Positions 53,791-62,766 of a DNA stretch of 64,000 nt are shown here, one piece after another. The translations under genes were made by a program, and so were the position numbers. Under the pieces are notes generated by a model that made no database searches, had not been told where the DNA came from, and worked only from the letters and a program-made list of their open reading frames with translations. Source of the stretch: JBBROS01 sp965213845 (lineage in GTDB: Bacteria; Pseudomonadota; Alphaproteobacteria; Acetobacterales; Acetobacteraceae); assembly GCA_965213845.1 (NCBI GenBank), contig CBDCAI010000004.1, positions 558,001-622,000 of the forward strand, given 5' to 3'. The stretch's first letter is position 1. Every line of letters begins with the position of its first letter.

Positions 53791-54654
53791 CTACACTCCC
53801 ACTTTCCGGTAGAACGGCGCATCGCCGGTGATCGTCACGCGCGTCCCGCTGCGGGTCTGCGGGAAGTAGTCCCAGAGCGCATGGTGCTGGGCCGACCGGT
53901 TGTCCCAGAACGCGACCGAATTCTGCCCCCAGCGAAACCGGCACGAGAATTCGGGGGTTTCGATGTGACGGAACAGGAAGGCCAGCAGGGCGTCGCTCTC
54001 ACCCTTGGTCAGTCCCAGGATGCGCGTCGTGAAGAACGAGTTCACGAACAGCGCCTGCCGCCCCGTCACCGGATGCGTCCTGACGACCGGGTGTTCGGCC
54101 CTGGGATAGACCCTGCCCCGGTCGTCGGCCCCGTATCGTCCGCGATACAGCCCCTCCCCGTCATGCACGGCGGTCAGCCCCGACAGCATCGTCCGCATCG
54201 GGCCTGAGAGCGCGTCGAAGGCCGCATACATGTTCGCGAACAGCGTATCCCCGCCCACATCCGGCAGCGTCCGCATGTGCAGGATGCTCCCCATCGGGGG
54301 TTCCGCCTCGCAGGACACGTCGGAATGCCAGCTCTCGCCGTTCACATAGGTCGAATTGGCGTCGGCATGGATCACCATGACCTCGGGGTGACCGGGGATC
54401 GACGGCGCGGCCGGATGCACGTGGAGCGATCCGAAGCGGGCGCCGAACGCCATCTGCTGGGCAGGGTCCATGGCCTGGTCGCGAAAGAAGATCACCAGGT
54501 TGTCCATCAGCGCATCGTGAATCGTCTGGAACGCCCGGTTGCCCAGCGGCTGCGCCAGATCGATGCCCAGGATCTCCGCCCCGATCACAGGGGTCACCTT
54601 GCGTATCTCGAAGTCTTGCTGCACGGCCGCGTCCCTCCATTTTTTCGGCAGCAT
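53791..54654 (-). CDS. TauD/TfdA-family Fe(II)/2-oxoglutarate dioxygenase
   Basis: This 287-aa enzyme has the 2-His-1-carboxylate site: His109 and Asp111 in the WHSDVS motif, and the distal His in QHHALWDYFP. The double-stranded beta-helix pattern is complete, with the 2-oxoglutarate-binding Arg likely in GTRVTITGD. TauD-type enzymes release sulfite or aldehydes from sulfonated or other substrates. It follows by 10 nt an SsuA/TauA-like binding protein gene, which supports a role in sulfonate or similar compound use, but the substrate is not known. Confidence 0.9.
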   Translation of the reverse strand: MLPKKWRDAAVQQDFEIRKVTPVIGAEILGIDLAQPLGNRAFQTIHDALMDNLVIFFRDQAMDPAQQMAFGARFGSLHVHPAAPSIPGHPEVMVIHADANSTYVNGESWHSDVSCEAEPPMGSILHMRTLPDVGGDTLFANMYAAFDALSGPMRTMLSGLTAVHDGEGLYRGRYGADDRGRVYPRAEHPVVRTHPVTGRQALFVNSFFTTRILGLTKGESDALLAFLFRHIETPEFSCRFRWGQNSVAFWDNRSAQHHALWDYFPQTRSGTRVTITGDAPFYRKVGV

Positions 54655-54664
54655 CGCCCCGGCG

Positions 54665-55654
54665 TCAGCCCCCGTCCAGCCCGTGCGCCGACGGAAAGAA
54701 CAGCTGGTGCCAGTTGTCCGCCTGCTCCTTGATGGCCCCGGTCTTCTGCATGAACGTCATGAAGTCCATGACCCGGCGGGGGGTCGTGGTCCAGACATTC
54801 TCCGGGCGACGGATCATCGCGACCACGTCCGCCACGCCCAGCTTCGCCTTCTCGGACCGCAACCAGGCCGCAGCAGCCTCCTCGGGGTGATCGATGATGA
54901 TGCGCATCGACCGGTCCAGCGCAGCCATGAAGGCCGCGATCACCTGCGGATGATCCTCGTAGTATCGCGCCGTCGACCAGACGACGTTGAAGGTGTGCGG
55001 CCCGCCCAGCACGTCGTAGCTGTTCAGGATCCGGTGCACCCGGGGCGACGCTTCCTCGCCATACATGTAGGGCGCCGCGGTGAAGTGCGCGGTGATGTCC
55101 GTCCCGCCGCCCAGCAGCGCGATCTCGCCGTCCGGATGACCCATGGAGATCGTCAGCGGGTCGAGCCGGTATTGCTGCCCGGCCCCGAACGCCTTCTCCG
55201 CCGCCATCTGCAGGACGACCGCCTGGACCGACACCTTCACCCCGGGCAGCGCGATCCGGTCCTTCTCGGTCAGGTCGGCGATGGTATGAACGGCCGGGTT
55301 GGTCCCCATCAGCCACATCGGCATGCTGCCCAGCGCCGCGATCCCCTTGACCCGCAGGTTGGCGCGGGTGCGGCTCCAGATCGTCAGCAGCGGCCCCACG
55401 CCCCCCGATGCAAGGTCGATGTTGCCGGAGATCAAGGCGTCGTTGATCGGCGGGCCGCCCGTGAAGGTCAGCCACTGGACGGTCAGATCGATCCCGCGGG
55501 CCAGCGCCTCCTTCTCCAACAGCTCGCCGTCCTGCATCAGGATCAAGGGCAGGTAGGACAGGCCGAACTGCCGCGCGATCCGGACCGTCTCCGCCCGGGC
55601 GACACCGGCGGCCAGCAACCCGGCCAGGAACACGACCAACCACCTCATACGCAT
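54665..55654 (-). CDS. Periplasmic ABC substrate-binding protein (SsuA/TauA/NMT1-like)
   Basis: This 329-aa protein starts MRMRWLVVFLAGLLAAGVARAE, a signal peptide. The mature part has VRIARQFGLSYLPLILMQDGELLEKEA, TGGPPINDALISGNIDLASGGVGPLL, and GSMPMWLMG, as in the sulfonate/nitrate/thiamine-pyrimidine (NMT1/SsuA) binding proteins. It would feed a matching ABC importer, but no permease or ATPase is nearby, so the pair with TauD is incomplete here. The TauD gene follows 10 nt downstream. Confidence 0.88.
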   Translation of the reverse strand: MRMRWLVVFLAGLLAAGVARAETVRIARQFGLSYLPLILMQDGELLEKEALARGIDLTVQWLTFTGGPPINDALISGNIDLASGGVGPLLTIWSRTRANLRVKGIAALGSMPMWLMGTNPAVHTIADLTEKDRIALPGVKVSVQAVVLQMAAEKAFGAGQQYRLDPLTISMGHPDGEIALLGGGTDITAHFTAAPYMYGEEASPRVHRILNSYDVLGGPHTFNVVWSTARYYEDHPQVIAAFMAALDRSMRIIIDHPEEAAAAWLRSEKAKLGVADVVAMIRRPENVWTTTPRRVMDFMTFMQKTGAIKEQADNWHQLFFPSAHGLDGG

Positions 55655-55824
55655 TCCCCCGCTGCCATCACTCTGTCTCGCCCCGCCGACCCTACGTCAC
55701 CGCATCCTCGACCGCCAAGGGCCGTCCCCGATACGATCAGGATGACGCGAACCACCCGACTTCTCACGATCATGATGTGCAACCAGGCTTGACCCCCGGC
55801 AGTGCCGGCCAAAGTCTTTCGGAT

Positions 55825-57411
55825 ATGGAAGGTTCGATTCGACCGGCGAACCCGGAACAAGACTACCGGTTCGGACCGTTCGTGCTTCAGCGCGCGCGGC
55901 GTCGGCTGCTCCATGACGGCGCTTTCGTGCCGTTGGGCTCGCGGGCCTTCGACGTGCTGGCCATCCTGGTCGAGGAGCACGGCAGCACCGTGTCGCAACG
56001 GGTGCTGCTGCAGCGCGTCTGGACGCAGGGCGTCGTCGAGGAGAACAACCTGACGGTGACCATCTCGGCCCTCCGCCGGGCACTGTGCGAGAAGTCGCTC
56101 GGACAGACGTTCATCCAGACCGTGCCCCGGCAGGGCTACCGGTTCGTGGGGGAGGTGACGCTTCTGCGCATCGCGAACACGGCCGTCGCGGAAACGCCGA
56201 GCATCGCCGTGCTGCCGTTCGCCAGCGGGTCGGCCGACCCCGACCAGCTGTTCCTGGGTGAGGGGATCGCGGAAGACATCATCGCGGTCCTGTCGCAGAA
56301 CAGATGGCTGACGGTGATCGCGCACAGCTCGAGCCGGACGGTCCTGGGCACATCGCCCGAGGTGTCCGCCGTGGCCCGGCAACTCGGCGTGCGCTACGTG
56401 CTCGAGGGCAGTTTCCGGACGATCGCGCGCCGGGTGCGGGTCACCGCCCAGTTGACCGACGTCGCCACCAACACCCCGTTGATCGCGCAGCGCTACGATC
56501 GGGAACGCGACGATTTCTTCACGGCGCGGGACGAGATCGCCGAGTTGATCACCTTGGCCGTCCGCCCCGCGCTCATGGAGGCGGAGCAGCGGCGATCGAT
56601 TCGCAAGCCGCCGGACAACGTCGACGCCTGGACCGCCTGCCAACGCGGCTCATGGCATCTCGCACGCTTCGGCAGGCCCGAGGCGGTGGAGGCACGCGCC
56701 TGGTTCCAGCGGGCGATCGAGCTCGATCCACAGTTCGCCCCGGGCTATTCCGGTCTTGCGCTGGCCTACCTCTATGAAGGCTCCGCCTGGCTGCCCGGCG
56801 CGGACCCGCATTGGCAGCCGCGCGGCGAGTCGCTGGCCCTGCAGGCTGTCGTCCTGGACGATCGGGACTCCGGGGCGTTGAGCGTCCTCGGGATCGCCCG
56901 GATGGTGCGTGGCGACCATGTCGGCGCGCTCGATGCGACGGACCGGGCGCTGGCGCTGAACCCGAACGAGGCCAGCGCACACGGGACGCGCGGCGCCACC
57001 CTGGTGTTTGCCGGCCGCCCGCTGGAAGGGCTGGAAGCCTTGGCGCGGTTCATGCGGCTCAGCCCGCGCGACCCCCGCCTGCGCATCCGCCGGGCCCATG
57101 CGGCCCTCGGCCACTTCTTCGCCGACCAGCCCGCAGAGGCGGAGGCCGCCGCACGGGCGATCATGGCCGAGTGGCCCGATTATTCCTTCGGGCCAAGGCT
57201 CCTCACCATCATCCTTGCCGAGGCGGGCCGCCTGGACGAGGCGGCGCACTCCCTGCAACAGGCCCAGGCGCTCGAGGCGGCGCCGTTCGACGACTACTCC
57301 CACGCGCGGATGCCCTGGTATCGAAGGCAGGACCATCGCCGGGTCGTGGCGGCGCTGCGGCGTGCGGGCTGGACCGGCTGTGCGGATGACGAGGGTCCGC
57401 TTCCGGCGTAG
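55825..57411 (+). CDS. CadC-like winged-helix regulator with TolB-like and TPR domains
   Basis: This 528-aa protein has an N-terminal OmpR-type winged helix (YRFGPFVLQRARRRLLHDGAFVPLGSRAFDVLAILVEEHG, then VVEENNLTVTISALRRAL and FIQTVPRQGYRFVGEV). A TolB-like domain follows (SIAVLPFASGSADPDQLFLGEGIAEDIIAVLSQN) and then TPRs to the end. There is no transmembrane helix, so unlike CadC it is probably soluble. ATG 55825 is used; a GTG at 55777 would add 16 residues. It precedes the RMD1-like gene by 10 nt and resembles the regulator at 43559-45592 in its last two domains. Confidence 0.87.
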   Translation: MEGSIRPANPEQDYRFGPFVLQRARRRLLHDGAFVPLGSRAFDVLAILVEEHGSTVSQRVLLQRVWTQGVVEENNLTVTISALRRALCEKSLGQTFIQTVPRQGYRFVGEVTLLRIANTAVAETPSIAVLPFASGSADPDQLFLGEGIAEDIIAVLSQNRWLTVIAHSSSRTVLGTSPEVSAVARQLGVRYVLEGSFRTIARRVRVTAQLTDVATNTPLIAQRYDRERDDFFTARDEIAELITLAVRPALMEAEQRRSIRKPPDNVDAWTACQRGSWHLARFGRPEAVEARAWFQRAIELDPQFAPGYSGLALAYLYEGSAWLPGADPHWQPRGESLALQAVVLDDRDSGALSVLGIARMVRGDHVGALDATDRALALNPNEASAHGTRGATLVFAGRPLEGLEALARFMRLSPRDPRLRIRRAHAALGHFFADQPAEAEAAARAIMAEWPDYSFGPRLLTIILAEAGRLDEAAHSLQQAQALEAAPFDDYSHARMPWYRRQDHRRVVAALRRAGWTGCADDEGPLPA

Positions 57412-57421
57412 GCTGCCGGCC

Positions 57422-58558
57422 ATGGGTCCAGACCCCAATCGCGCCCCAGTGCCGTTCTCCGGCTGCCGTGTCGTGGCACGGGGCCATGTCTCCGCGCTGC
57501 GCCTGTTCGACATCGCCTACGCGATCGATCTGGAGCGGGCGCAAGCCCTGTGGGCCCAGCATGCCGGCCAGGGAACCAGGGTCCGGCTGACCGGCACGCC
57601 CGAACGGGCCGTCAGCTTCGGCGAGGCACCGCTGGCCGTGGCGCTGGCGCCGCTCCGGCTGAGCCTGGCCGGCCAGGCGATCGACATCCAGGTGACCGCC
57701 CGCCTCTATTCCTTCGGGGTCGTAGCCCTGGCGCTCCGGGCGCCCGCTGCCGGGCTGCCTTGGACCGACTACACGGCCCGTGTGAATGCCCTGGCCAAGG
57801 CCGCCGGCCACGAGACCTGGAACGCCTTGCTCGAGCGGGTCCGCACCGTGGTCGACCCGGCTCTTACCCATCCAGGGGCCTGCCCCCTCGTCGAGGACTA
57901 CCTGGTGGCCACCGTGCAGGAGTTCCTGGAGCCGATGCAGGCGACCGACATCGTCGGCGCCGTCGATCTGGTGCCGCTGCTCTCGGGCGAGACCCGCCCG
58001 CTGTCGGAGGGTGCCCGCGCGGACCTGCTGGCACGCCGTTTCTCCTACTTCACCGACGATCTCGTGGTCCTCACCTGGGATCGCGCCTTCATCTACGAGC
58101 CCAGGGGCGACACCGACGTGGCCGACGTGATCGAGGTCGCCAACGCGCAGTTCCTGGAGATGCGCTACTACGACGAGCGGCTCGACGCCGAACTGCCGCG
58201 GATGTACGACCTGGTGGAGGAGGCGACGCGCCGGCGCAGCCTCGGTCCTCGGCGCTTCGCCGAGCTGGCGAGGCAGCTCTACACCATGGTGGCGGAGGTG
58301 ACGGAGCTGACCGAGAAGGTCGACAACGCCCTGCAGGTGACCGGGGACGTCTACCTCGCCCGCGTCTATGCGGCCGCGCTGGACCTGTTCCGCGTGAAGA
58401 CCGTCCAGGCAGCTGTCGACCGCAAGCTGTCGATCATCCGCGACACCTACAGCGCGCTGTATGACGAGGCCGCCAGCAGCCGCGCCGGGTTGATGGAGGC
58501 GGCGGTCATCGCGCTGATCCTGATCGAGGTCGTCCTGGCGTTGCTCGGCCACCGCTGA
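57422..58558 (+). CDS. RMD1/DUF155-like protein with C-terminal membrane anchor
   Basis: This 378-aa protein has RGHVSALRLFDIAYAIDLERA, then RARLYSFGVVALALRA-like strands and LARRFSYFTDDLVVLTWDRAFIYEP, followed by a long helical segment ending RAGLMEAAVIALILIEVVLALLG. This order is that of the RMD1/RMND1/DUF155 family found in mitochondria and Proteobacteria; human RMND1 is linked to mitochondrial translation. The C-terminal hydrophobic helix would anchor it to the inner membrane. It follows the CadC-like regulator on the same strand by 10 nt. Confidence 0.87.
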   Translation: MGPDPNRAPVPFSGCRVVARGHVSALRLFDIAYAIDLERAQALWAQHAGQGTRVRLTGTPERAVSFGEAPLAVALAPLRLSLAGQAIDIQVTARLYSFGVVALALRAPAAGLPWTDYTARVNALAKAAGHETWNALLERVRTVVDPALTHPGACPLVEDYLVATVQEFLEPMQATDIVGAVDLVPLLSGETRPLSEGARADLLARRFSYFTDDLVVLTWDRAFIYEPRGDTDVADVIEVANAQFLEMRYYDERLDAELPRMYDLVEEATRRRSLGPRRFAELARQLYTMVAEVTELTEKVDNALQVTGDVYLARVYAAALDLFRVKTVQAAVDRKLSIIRDTYSALYDEAASSRAGLMEAAVIALILIEVVLALLGHR

Positions 58559-58582
58559 GGCGGGACGCGTCTTCCGGGACGA

Positions 58583-58969
58583 TCAAACGACAGACGCGAC
58601 GGACACCGTCGCGGCCACGACCCGCCAGTCATGATCGAACCGCACCCAGCTCTGCATCTGCCGCCCGACCTTGCCGACCATGCCTTCCCGATGGAACAGG
58701 GTCGAGGCGGTGGCGAAGTCCCGCCCGAAAGTCGTGATGACGGTGTGTTCCAGCTGCCGGATCAGCCCCGCGGACAGCCGCGCCGTCCTGAATGCCCGGA
58801 TTTCCTCGATCCCGAACAGGTTCTCCCCCACGCCGAAGCGGATCGTGCGGTCCGAATCCCAGAACGAACGGTCCAGCGTCCCGAGATCGTTGGACACCAG
58901 CGCCGCTTCGTAGCGCGCGAACGCCGCCTCGACCTCCGCGAGAACCTCCGGGATGTTCACCTCCATCAT
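58583..58969 (-). CDS. AtzH/HpxZ-like protein (DUF3225)
   Basis: This 128-aa SnoaL/NTF2-like protein matches the AtzH/HpxZ family: PEVLAEVEAAFARYEAALVSNDLGTLDRSFWDSDRTIRFGVGENLFGIEEIRAFR, TVITTFGRDFATAS and MQSWVRFDHDWRVVAATVS. Family members accompany amidases and oxalurate or cyanuric-acid catabolism. Its start (ATGATG) overlaps the stop of the last ABC ATPase by 4 nt, so it belongs to the importer operon. No amidase is in the window. Confidence 0.85.
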   Translation of the reverse strand: MMEVNIPEVLAEVEAAFARYEAALVSNDLGTLDRSFWDSDRTIRFGVGENLFGIEEIRAFRTARLSAGLIRQLEHTVITTFGRDFATASTLFHREGMVGKVGRQMQSWVRFDHDWRVVAATVSVASVV

Positions 58970-59949
58970 ATTGCCTCCGCGAAGTGGCAGGCAGCCTCCC
59001 ATCCCGCGGCCATGGGCCGCAATGGGGGGCGCTGCTCGAGGCAGACTTCCTGCCCCTGGGGGCATCGCCCGTGGAAGGCGCAGATGGACGGCGACAGATC
59101 GACGGGGCTGCGCGGCTCCCCCGCCAGCAGCGGCACAATGCGCCGGACGCCGTCCAGCGCGGGCGCCGCCGCGATCAACGCGCGGGTATAGGGGTGCCGG
59201 GGCGAACGGAACACCGCCTCGGCCGGCCCGCTCTCCACGATGCGGCCGAGGTACATCACGGCGACACGGTCGCACAGCAGCCGGACGACGTTCAGGTCGT
59301 GGCTGACGAAGACGTAGCTCATCGACAGGCGGCTGCGCAGCTCCGCCAGCAGCTTCAGGATCGTCACCTGCACCGAGACGTCGAGCGCCGCGGTCGGCTC
59401 GTCCAGGATCATCAGGTCGGGCCGCGGCCCGACGGCGCGTGCGATGCCGACCCGGGCCCGCTGGCCGCCGCTCAGCTGGTGCGGGTACCGGCCGAGCAGG
59501 GCGGCGGGCAGGCCGCACAGCTCGGCCGCCTCCGCCACCGCGTCGCGCAGCGCCGCACCCCGCAGGCCCATCATCTGCCGCAAGGGGTCGGCGATCGCAT
59601 TCGCCGCAGTGAAGCGGGGGTTGATGCTTTCCCCGGCATCCTGAAACACGAGCTGGATGCGCCGCCGGGCCTTGTCCGCGGCGAACCGGCCCGCAGGGAC
59701 CGTCGACAGGTCCCGCCCCTCCAGCCGGATGCGGCCGTCCGACGGGTCCAGCAGCTGCGCGAGCAGCCGGGCCAGCGTGCTTTTGCCGCACCCGCTTTCG
59801 CCCACCAGGCCCAGTGCCTCGCCTTTCTGTACGGACAGGGTCACTTCCGACACCGCGTGGACCAGCGACCGCGGGCCACGCGAGAACCATCTGCCGCGGC
59901 CCGCCGGGAACCGCCGGGAGACGGCGTCGATCTCCAGCAGGCCGGTCAT
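58966..59949 (-). CDS. ABC transporter ATP-binding protein (peptide/opine importer, second ATPase)
   Basis: This 327-aa OppF/DppF-type ATPase has Walker A GESGCGKST, signature LSGGQ, Walker B LMILDEPT and the switch His in VFVSHDL. The C-terminal oligopeptide-type tail has a cysteine-containing segment (CAFHGRCPQGQEVC). The start overlaps the preceding ATPase stop (ATGA). It powers the importer together with the other ATPase. Confidence 0.94.
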   Translation of the reverse strand: MTGLLEIDAVSRRFPAGRGRWFSRGPRSLVHAVSEVTLSVQKGEALGLVGESGCGKSTLARLLAQLLDPSDGRIRLEGRDLSTVPAGRFAADKARRRIQLVFQDAGESINPRFTAANAIADPLRQMMGLRGAALRDAVAEAAELCGLPAALLGRYPHQLSGGQRARVGIARAVGPRPDLMILDEPTAALDVSVQVTILKLLAELRSRLSMSYVFVSHDLNVVRLLCDRVAVMYLGRIVESGPAEAVFRSPRHPYTRALIAAAPALDGVRRIVPLLAGEPRSPVDLSPSICAFHGRCPQGQEVCLEQRPPLRPMAAGWEAACHFAEAI

Positions 59950-60917
59950 AGCGGGTTCCAGCACAGGGCCCGATGCCCGGCCCCCAGCTCCGCCCAGGGC
60001 AGGACGCCCGCACAGGCCGGCAAAGACCGGGTGCAGCGCTCGACGTAGCGGCAGGACGGCAGGTCGGTGCGCCGCAGGTCGGGCAGGGTGCCCGGAATGG
60101 AATGCAGCTCGTCCAGCGTGCCGACCTCGCGCGGGGTCGCGGCCAGCAGCCGGGCGGTGTACGGGTGGCGGGGTGCCGCGATCAGCGTCCGCGTGTCCGC
60201 GGTTTCCACGATATGGCCGGCGTGCATGACCGCGATCCGCTGCGCCCGCTCGGCGGCCAACGCCAGGTCGTGCGTGATCAGGACGGTCCCCATGCCCGTC
60301 TCGGCCGCCAGTGCCGCGATCAGGTCCATGACCAGGGCCTGGGTCGTGACGTCCAGCCCCGTCGTCGGCTCGTCGGCGATCAGCAGCGCCGGCCGGGCCG
60401 CGACCGCCACGGCGATCATCACCCGCTGGCACATGCCGCCGCTCAGCTGGAACGGGTAGGCGCCGGCCCGCCGCACCGGATCCGGGATTCCGACCCGGCG
60501 CAGCATCTCCACCGCACCCGCCCAAGCCGCCCTCCGGCCCAGCCCATTCCCCTCGTTCCCGTGCCGCCGCAGCACGTCGGCGATCTGGTGCCCGACCGTC
60601 CGGATCGGGTTCAGCGCGGCGCGCGGGTTCTGGAAGATCATGGAAGCCCGCCGCCCCCGGATGCGCGCCAGGACGCGCGGACCTGCCGTCACGAGGTCGA
60701 CCCCCTCCAGCAGCGCCTTGCCGCCCGTCACCGAACCCGCGGCACCCAGCAGTCCCAGCAGCGCGTAGGCCGTGACCGACTTGCCCGACCCGCTCTCTCC
60801 CACCAAGGCCAGCGTTTCGCCCCGCGCGACGGAGAAGCCGACCCCGTCCAACGCCGCGACCACGCCGGCGCGGGTGCGGAACGCGACGTCGAGCCCCTCG
60901 ACCTCGAGCACCGTCAT
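59946..60917 (-). CDS. ABC transporter ATP-binding protein (peptide/opine importer, first ATPase)
   Basis: This 323-aa OppD/DppD-type ATPase has Walker A GESGSGKS, the modified signature LSGGM, Walker B LLIADEPT and switch His in VLITHDL. The C-terminal CRYVERCTRSLPAC part is typical of the subfamily. The start overlaps the permease stop by 4 nt, as in the rest of this operon. Confidence 0.94.
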   Translation of the reverse strand: MTVLEVEGLDVAFRTRAGVVAALDGVGFSVARGETLALVGESGSGKSVTAYALLGLLGAAGSVTGGKALLEGVDLVTAGPRVLARIRGRRASMIFQNPRAALNPIRTVGHQIADVLRRHGNEGNGLGRRAAWAGAVEMLRRVGIPDPVRRAGAYPFQLSGGMCQRVMIAVAVAARPALLIADEPTTGLDVTTQALVMDLIAALAAETGMGTVLITHDLALAAERAQRIAVMHAGHIVETADTRTLIAAPRHPYTARLLAATPREVGTLDELHSIPGTLPDLRRTDLPSCRYVERCTRSLPACAGVLPWAELGAGHRALCWNPL

Positions 60918-61759
60918 ATCCGGCGCCTGGGGTCCAGCACGTCGCGCAGACCGTCGCCCAGCAGGTTGAAGCAGAACACCGCCACCATCAGCACCCCACC
61001 GGGGAACAGCGCGACCCACCACTCGCCCGAGACGATGAACCCGGCACCCTCGGCCACCATGATCCCCCATTCCGGCATGGGCGGCCGCACCCCGAGCCCG
61101 ATGAAGCTCAGCCCCGCGGCATTCAGGATGGCGTAGCCCATCGTCAACGACATCTGCACGGCCATCAGCGGCAGGATGTTGGGCATCACCTGGCCCAGCA
61201 GCACCCCCATGTCGCGATGGCCGCTGACCCGGGCCGCATCGACGAACCCGGCCTCGCGCCGGACCACCGTCTCGGCCTGCGCCACCCGCACGTACAGGGG
61301 AAAGTTGATGATGGCGGTGGCCAGCACGATGTTGGGCACCGTGTTCCCCAAGGCGGCGACGATCCCCATCGCCAGCACGAACAACGGGAAGGCCATCACC
61401 GTGTCGGCGATCCGGCCGACCACCATGTCGATCCAGCCGCCGAAGAACCCGGCCGCGAGCCCCGCGAACCCCCCCACCAGGAACACCAGCGCCACCGAAG
61501 CCGCCGCAATCCCGAGGTCGAGCCGCGTGGCCACGACGACGCGGGAGAAGATGTCCCGGCCCAGCTGGTCCGTCCCGAACCAGTGCCGGGCCGTGGGCGC
61601 CTGCAACGCCGCCATCGTGTCGCTGGCGAGCGGGTCATACGGCGCGACGAAGGGGCCGAACATCGCCGCGACGACGAAGAAGGTGAACAGCAGGAAGGCG
61701 AACCCCGTCACCGGATTCTCGACCACGACATGCCGCGCCTGGCGCAGGGCGGCAGACAT
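60914..61759 (-). CDS. ABC transporter permease (OppC/DppC type)
   Basis: This 281-aa membrane protein has about six transmembrane segments. The N-terminal segment has FLLFTFFVVAAMFGPFVAPYDPL, then HWFGTDQLGRDIFSRVV, the standard OppC marker. The EAA loop is DAARVSGHRDMGVLLGQVMPNI. ATG 61759 shares one base with the upstream permease stop (TGATG). Confidence 0.94.
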   Translation of the reverse strand: MSAALRQARHVVVENPVTGFAFLLFTFFVVAAMFGPFVAPYDPLASDTMAALQAPTARHWFGTDQLGRDIFSRVVVATRLDLGIAAASVALVFLVGGFAGLAAGFFGGWIDMVVGRIADTVMAFPLFVLAMGIVAALGNTVPNIVLATAIINFPLYVRVAQAETVVRREAGFVDAARVSGHRDMGVLLGQVMPNILPLMAVQMSLTMGYAILNAAGLSFIGLGVRPPMPEWGIMVAEGAGFIVSGEWWVALFPGGVLMVAVFCFNLLGDGLRDVLDPRRRI

Positions 61760-62766
61760 CAGGCCTCCCTCGACCGGGGGTCGAGCCCGCGGTTGATCAG
61801 GTCCACCACCAGGTTCAGCGCCACATACAGGATGGCCATCGCCAGGACGAACCCCTGGACCGGCGCGAAATCCGAGGCGATCAAGGCCTCCACGGCATAG
61901 GACCCGACGCCCGGCCAGGCGAACACCTTTTCCACCAGAACGTTCGCCCCCAGCAGGAACGAGAACACCATTCCCAGCGACGTCACGACCGGCAGCAGCG
62001 AGTTGCGGAACGCATACCCCAGCACCACCGTCGCGGCCGAGAGCCCGCTGGCCCGCGCCGTCCGCACGAACTCCGAATCCAGCGTGGCCAACATGCTGGC
62101 CCGCGTGATCCGGGCGATGGGGGCCAGGGCGAACAGGCCCAGCGTGCAGGTGGGCAGGACCAGCTGCGCGAGGGCGCCGCGGAACGTCTCCCATTCCCCC
62201 GACAGCAGCGAGTCGATCAGGTAGAAGCCCGTCCAGTCCGGTGGCGCCGTCGCATAGGCATCCAGGCGGCCGACCGGCGCAGGCGCCCAGCCCAGCAGGA
62301 AATAGAAGATGTAGACGAGCAACAGGCCCGTGAAGAACACCGGCAACGACACCCCCGCGGTGACGATCGTCCGGCACAGGTGGTCGATCCACGAGCCCTG
62401 CCGCACCGCCGCCAGGATGCCGAGCGGCACCGCGATGGACACCGACAGCAGCAGCCCGCACAGCGTCAGCTCCGCCGAAGCCGGCAGACGCGCCGCCAGA
62501 TCCTTGACGACAGGTTGCCCCGTGGTCAGCGACATCCCGAGATCGCCCTTCGCCAGGGCGCGGAGGTAGTCGGCAAACTGCACCGCCAGCGGTTTATCCA
62601 GGCCCATCGCGGTGCGGACCTGGGCAATGCTTTCGGCGCTCGCGGTCGGCCCGGCGAAATACGCCGCCGGGTCGCCCGGCAGGACGCGCGTCAGCAGGAA
62701 CGTGCCCAGAACGACCCCTGCCAGGGCCGGCAGCGCCGCCGCCAGCCGCTGCAGGATGGCCCTCAT
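61759..62766 (-). CDS. ABC transporter permease (OppB/DppB type)
   Basis: This 335-aa permease has LTRVLPGDPAAYFAG near the start, LGLDKPLAVQF-like GLDKPLAVQFADYLR, the EAA-type loop RTARASGLSAATVVLGYAFRNSLLPVVTSLG, and VEKVFAWPGVGSYAVEAL. Six hydrophobic segments are visible. It is first after the binding-protein gene, whose stop overlaps its start by 4 nt. Confidence 0.94.
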   Translation of the reverse strand: MRAILQRLAAALPALAGVVLGTFLLTRVLPGDPAAYFAGPTASAESIAQVRTAMGLDKPLAVQFADYLRALAKGDLGMSLTTGQPVVKDLAARLPASAELTLCGLLLSVSIAVPLGILAAVRQGSWIDHLCRTIVTAGVSLPVFFTGLLLVYIFYFLLGWAPAPVGRLDAYATAPPDWTGFYLIDSLLSGEWETFRGALAQLVLPTCTLGLFALAPIARITRASMLATLDSEFVRTARASGLSAATVVLGYAFRNSLLPVVTSLGMVFSFLLGANVLVEKVFAWPGVGSYAVEALIASDFAPVQGFVLAMAILYVALNLVVDLINRGLDPRSREA

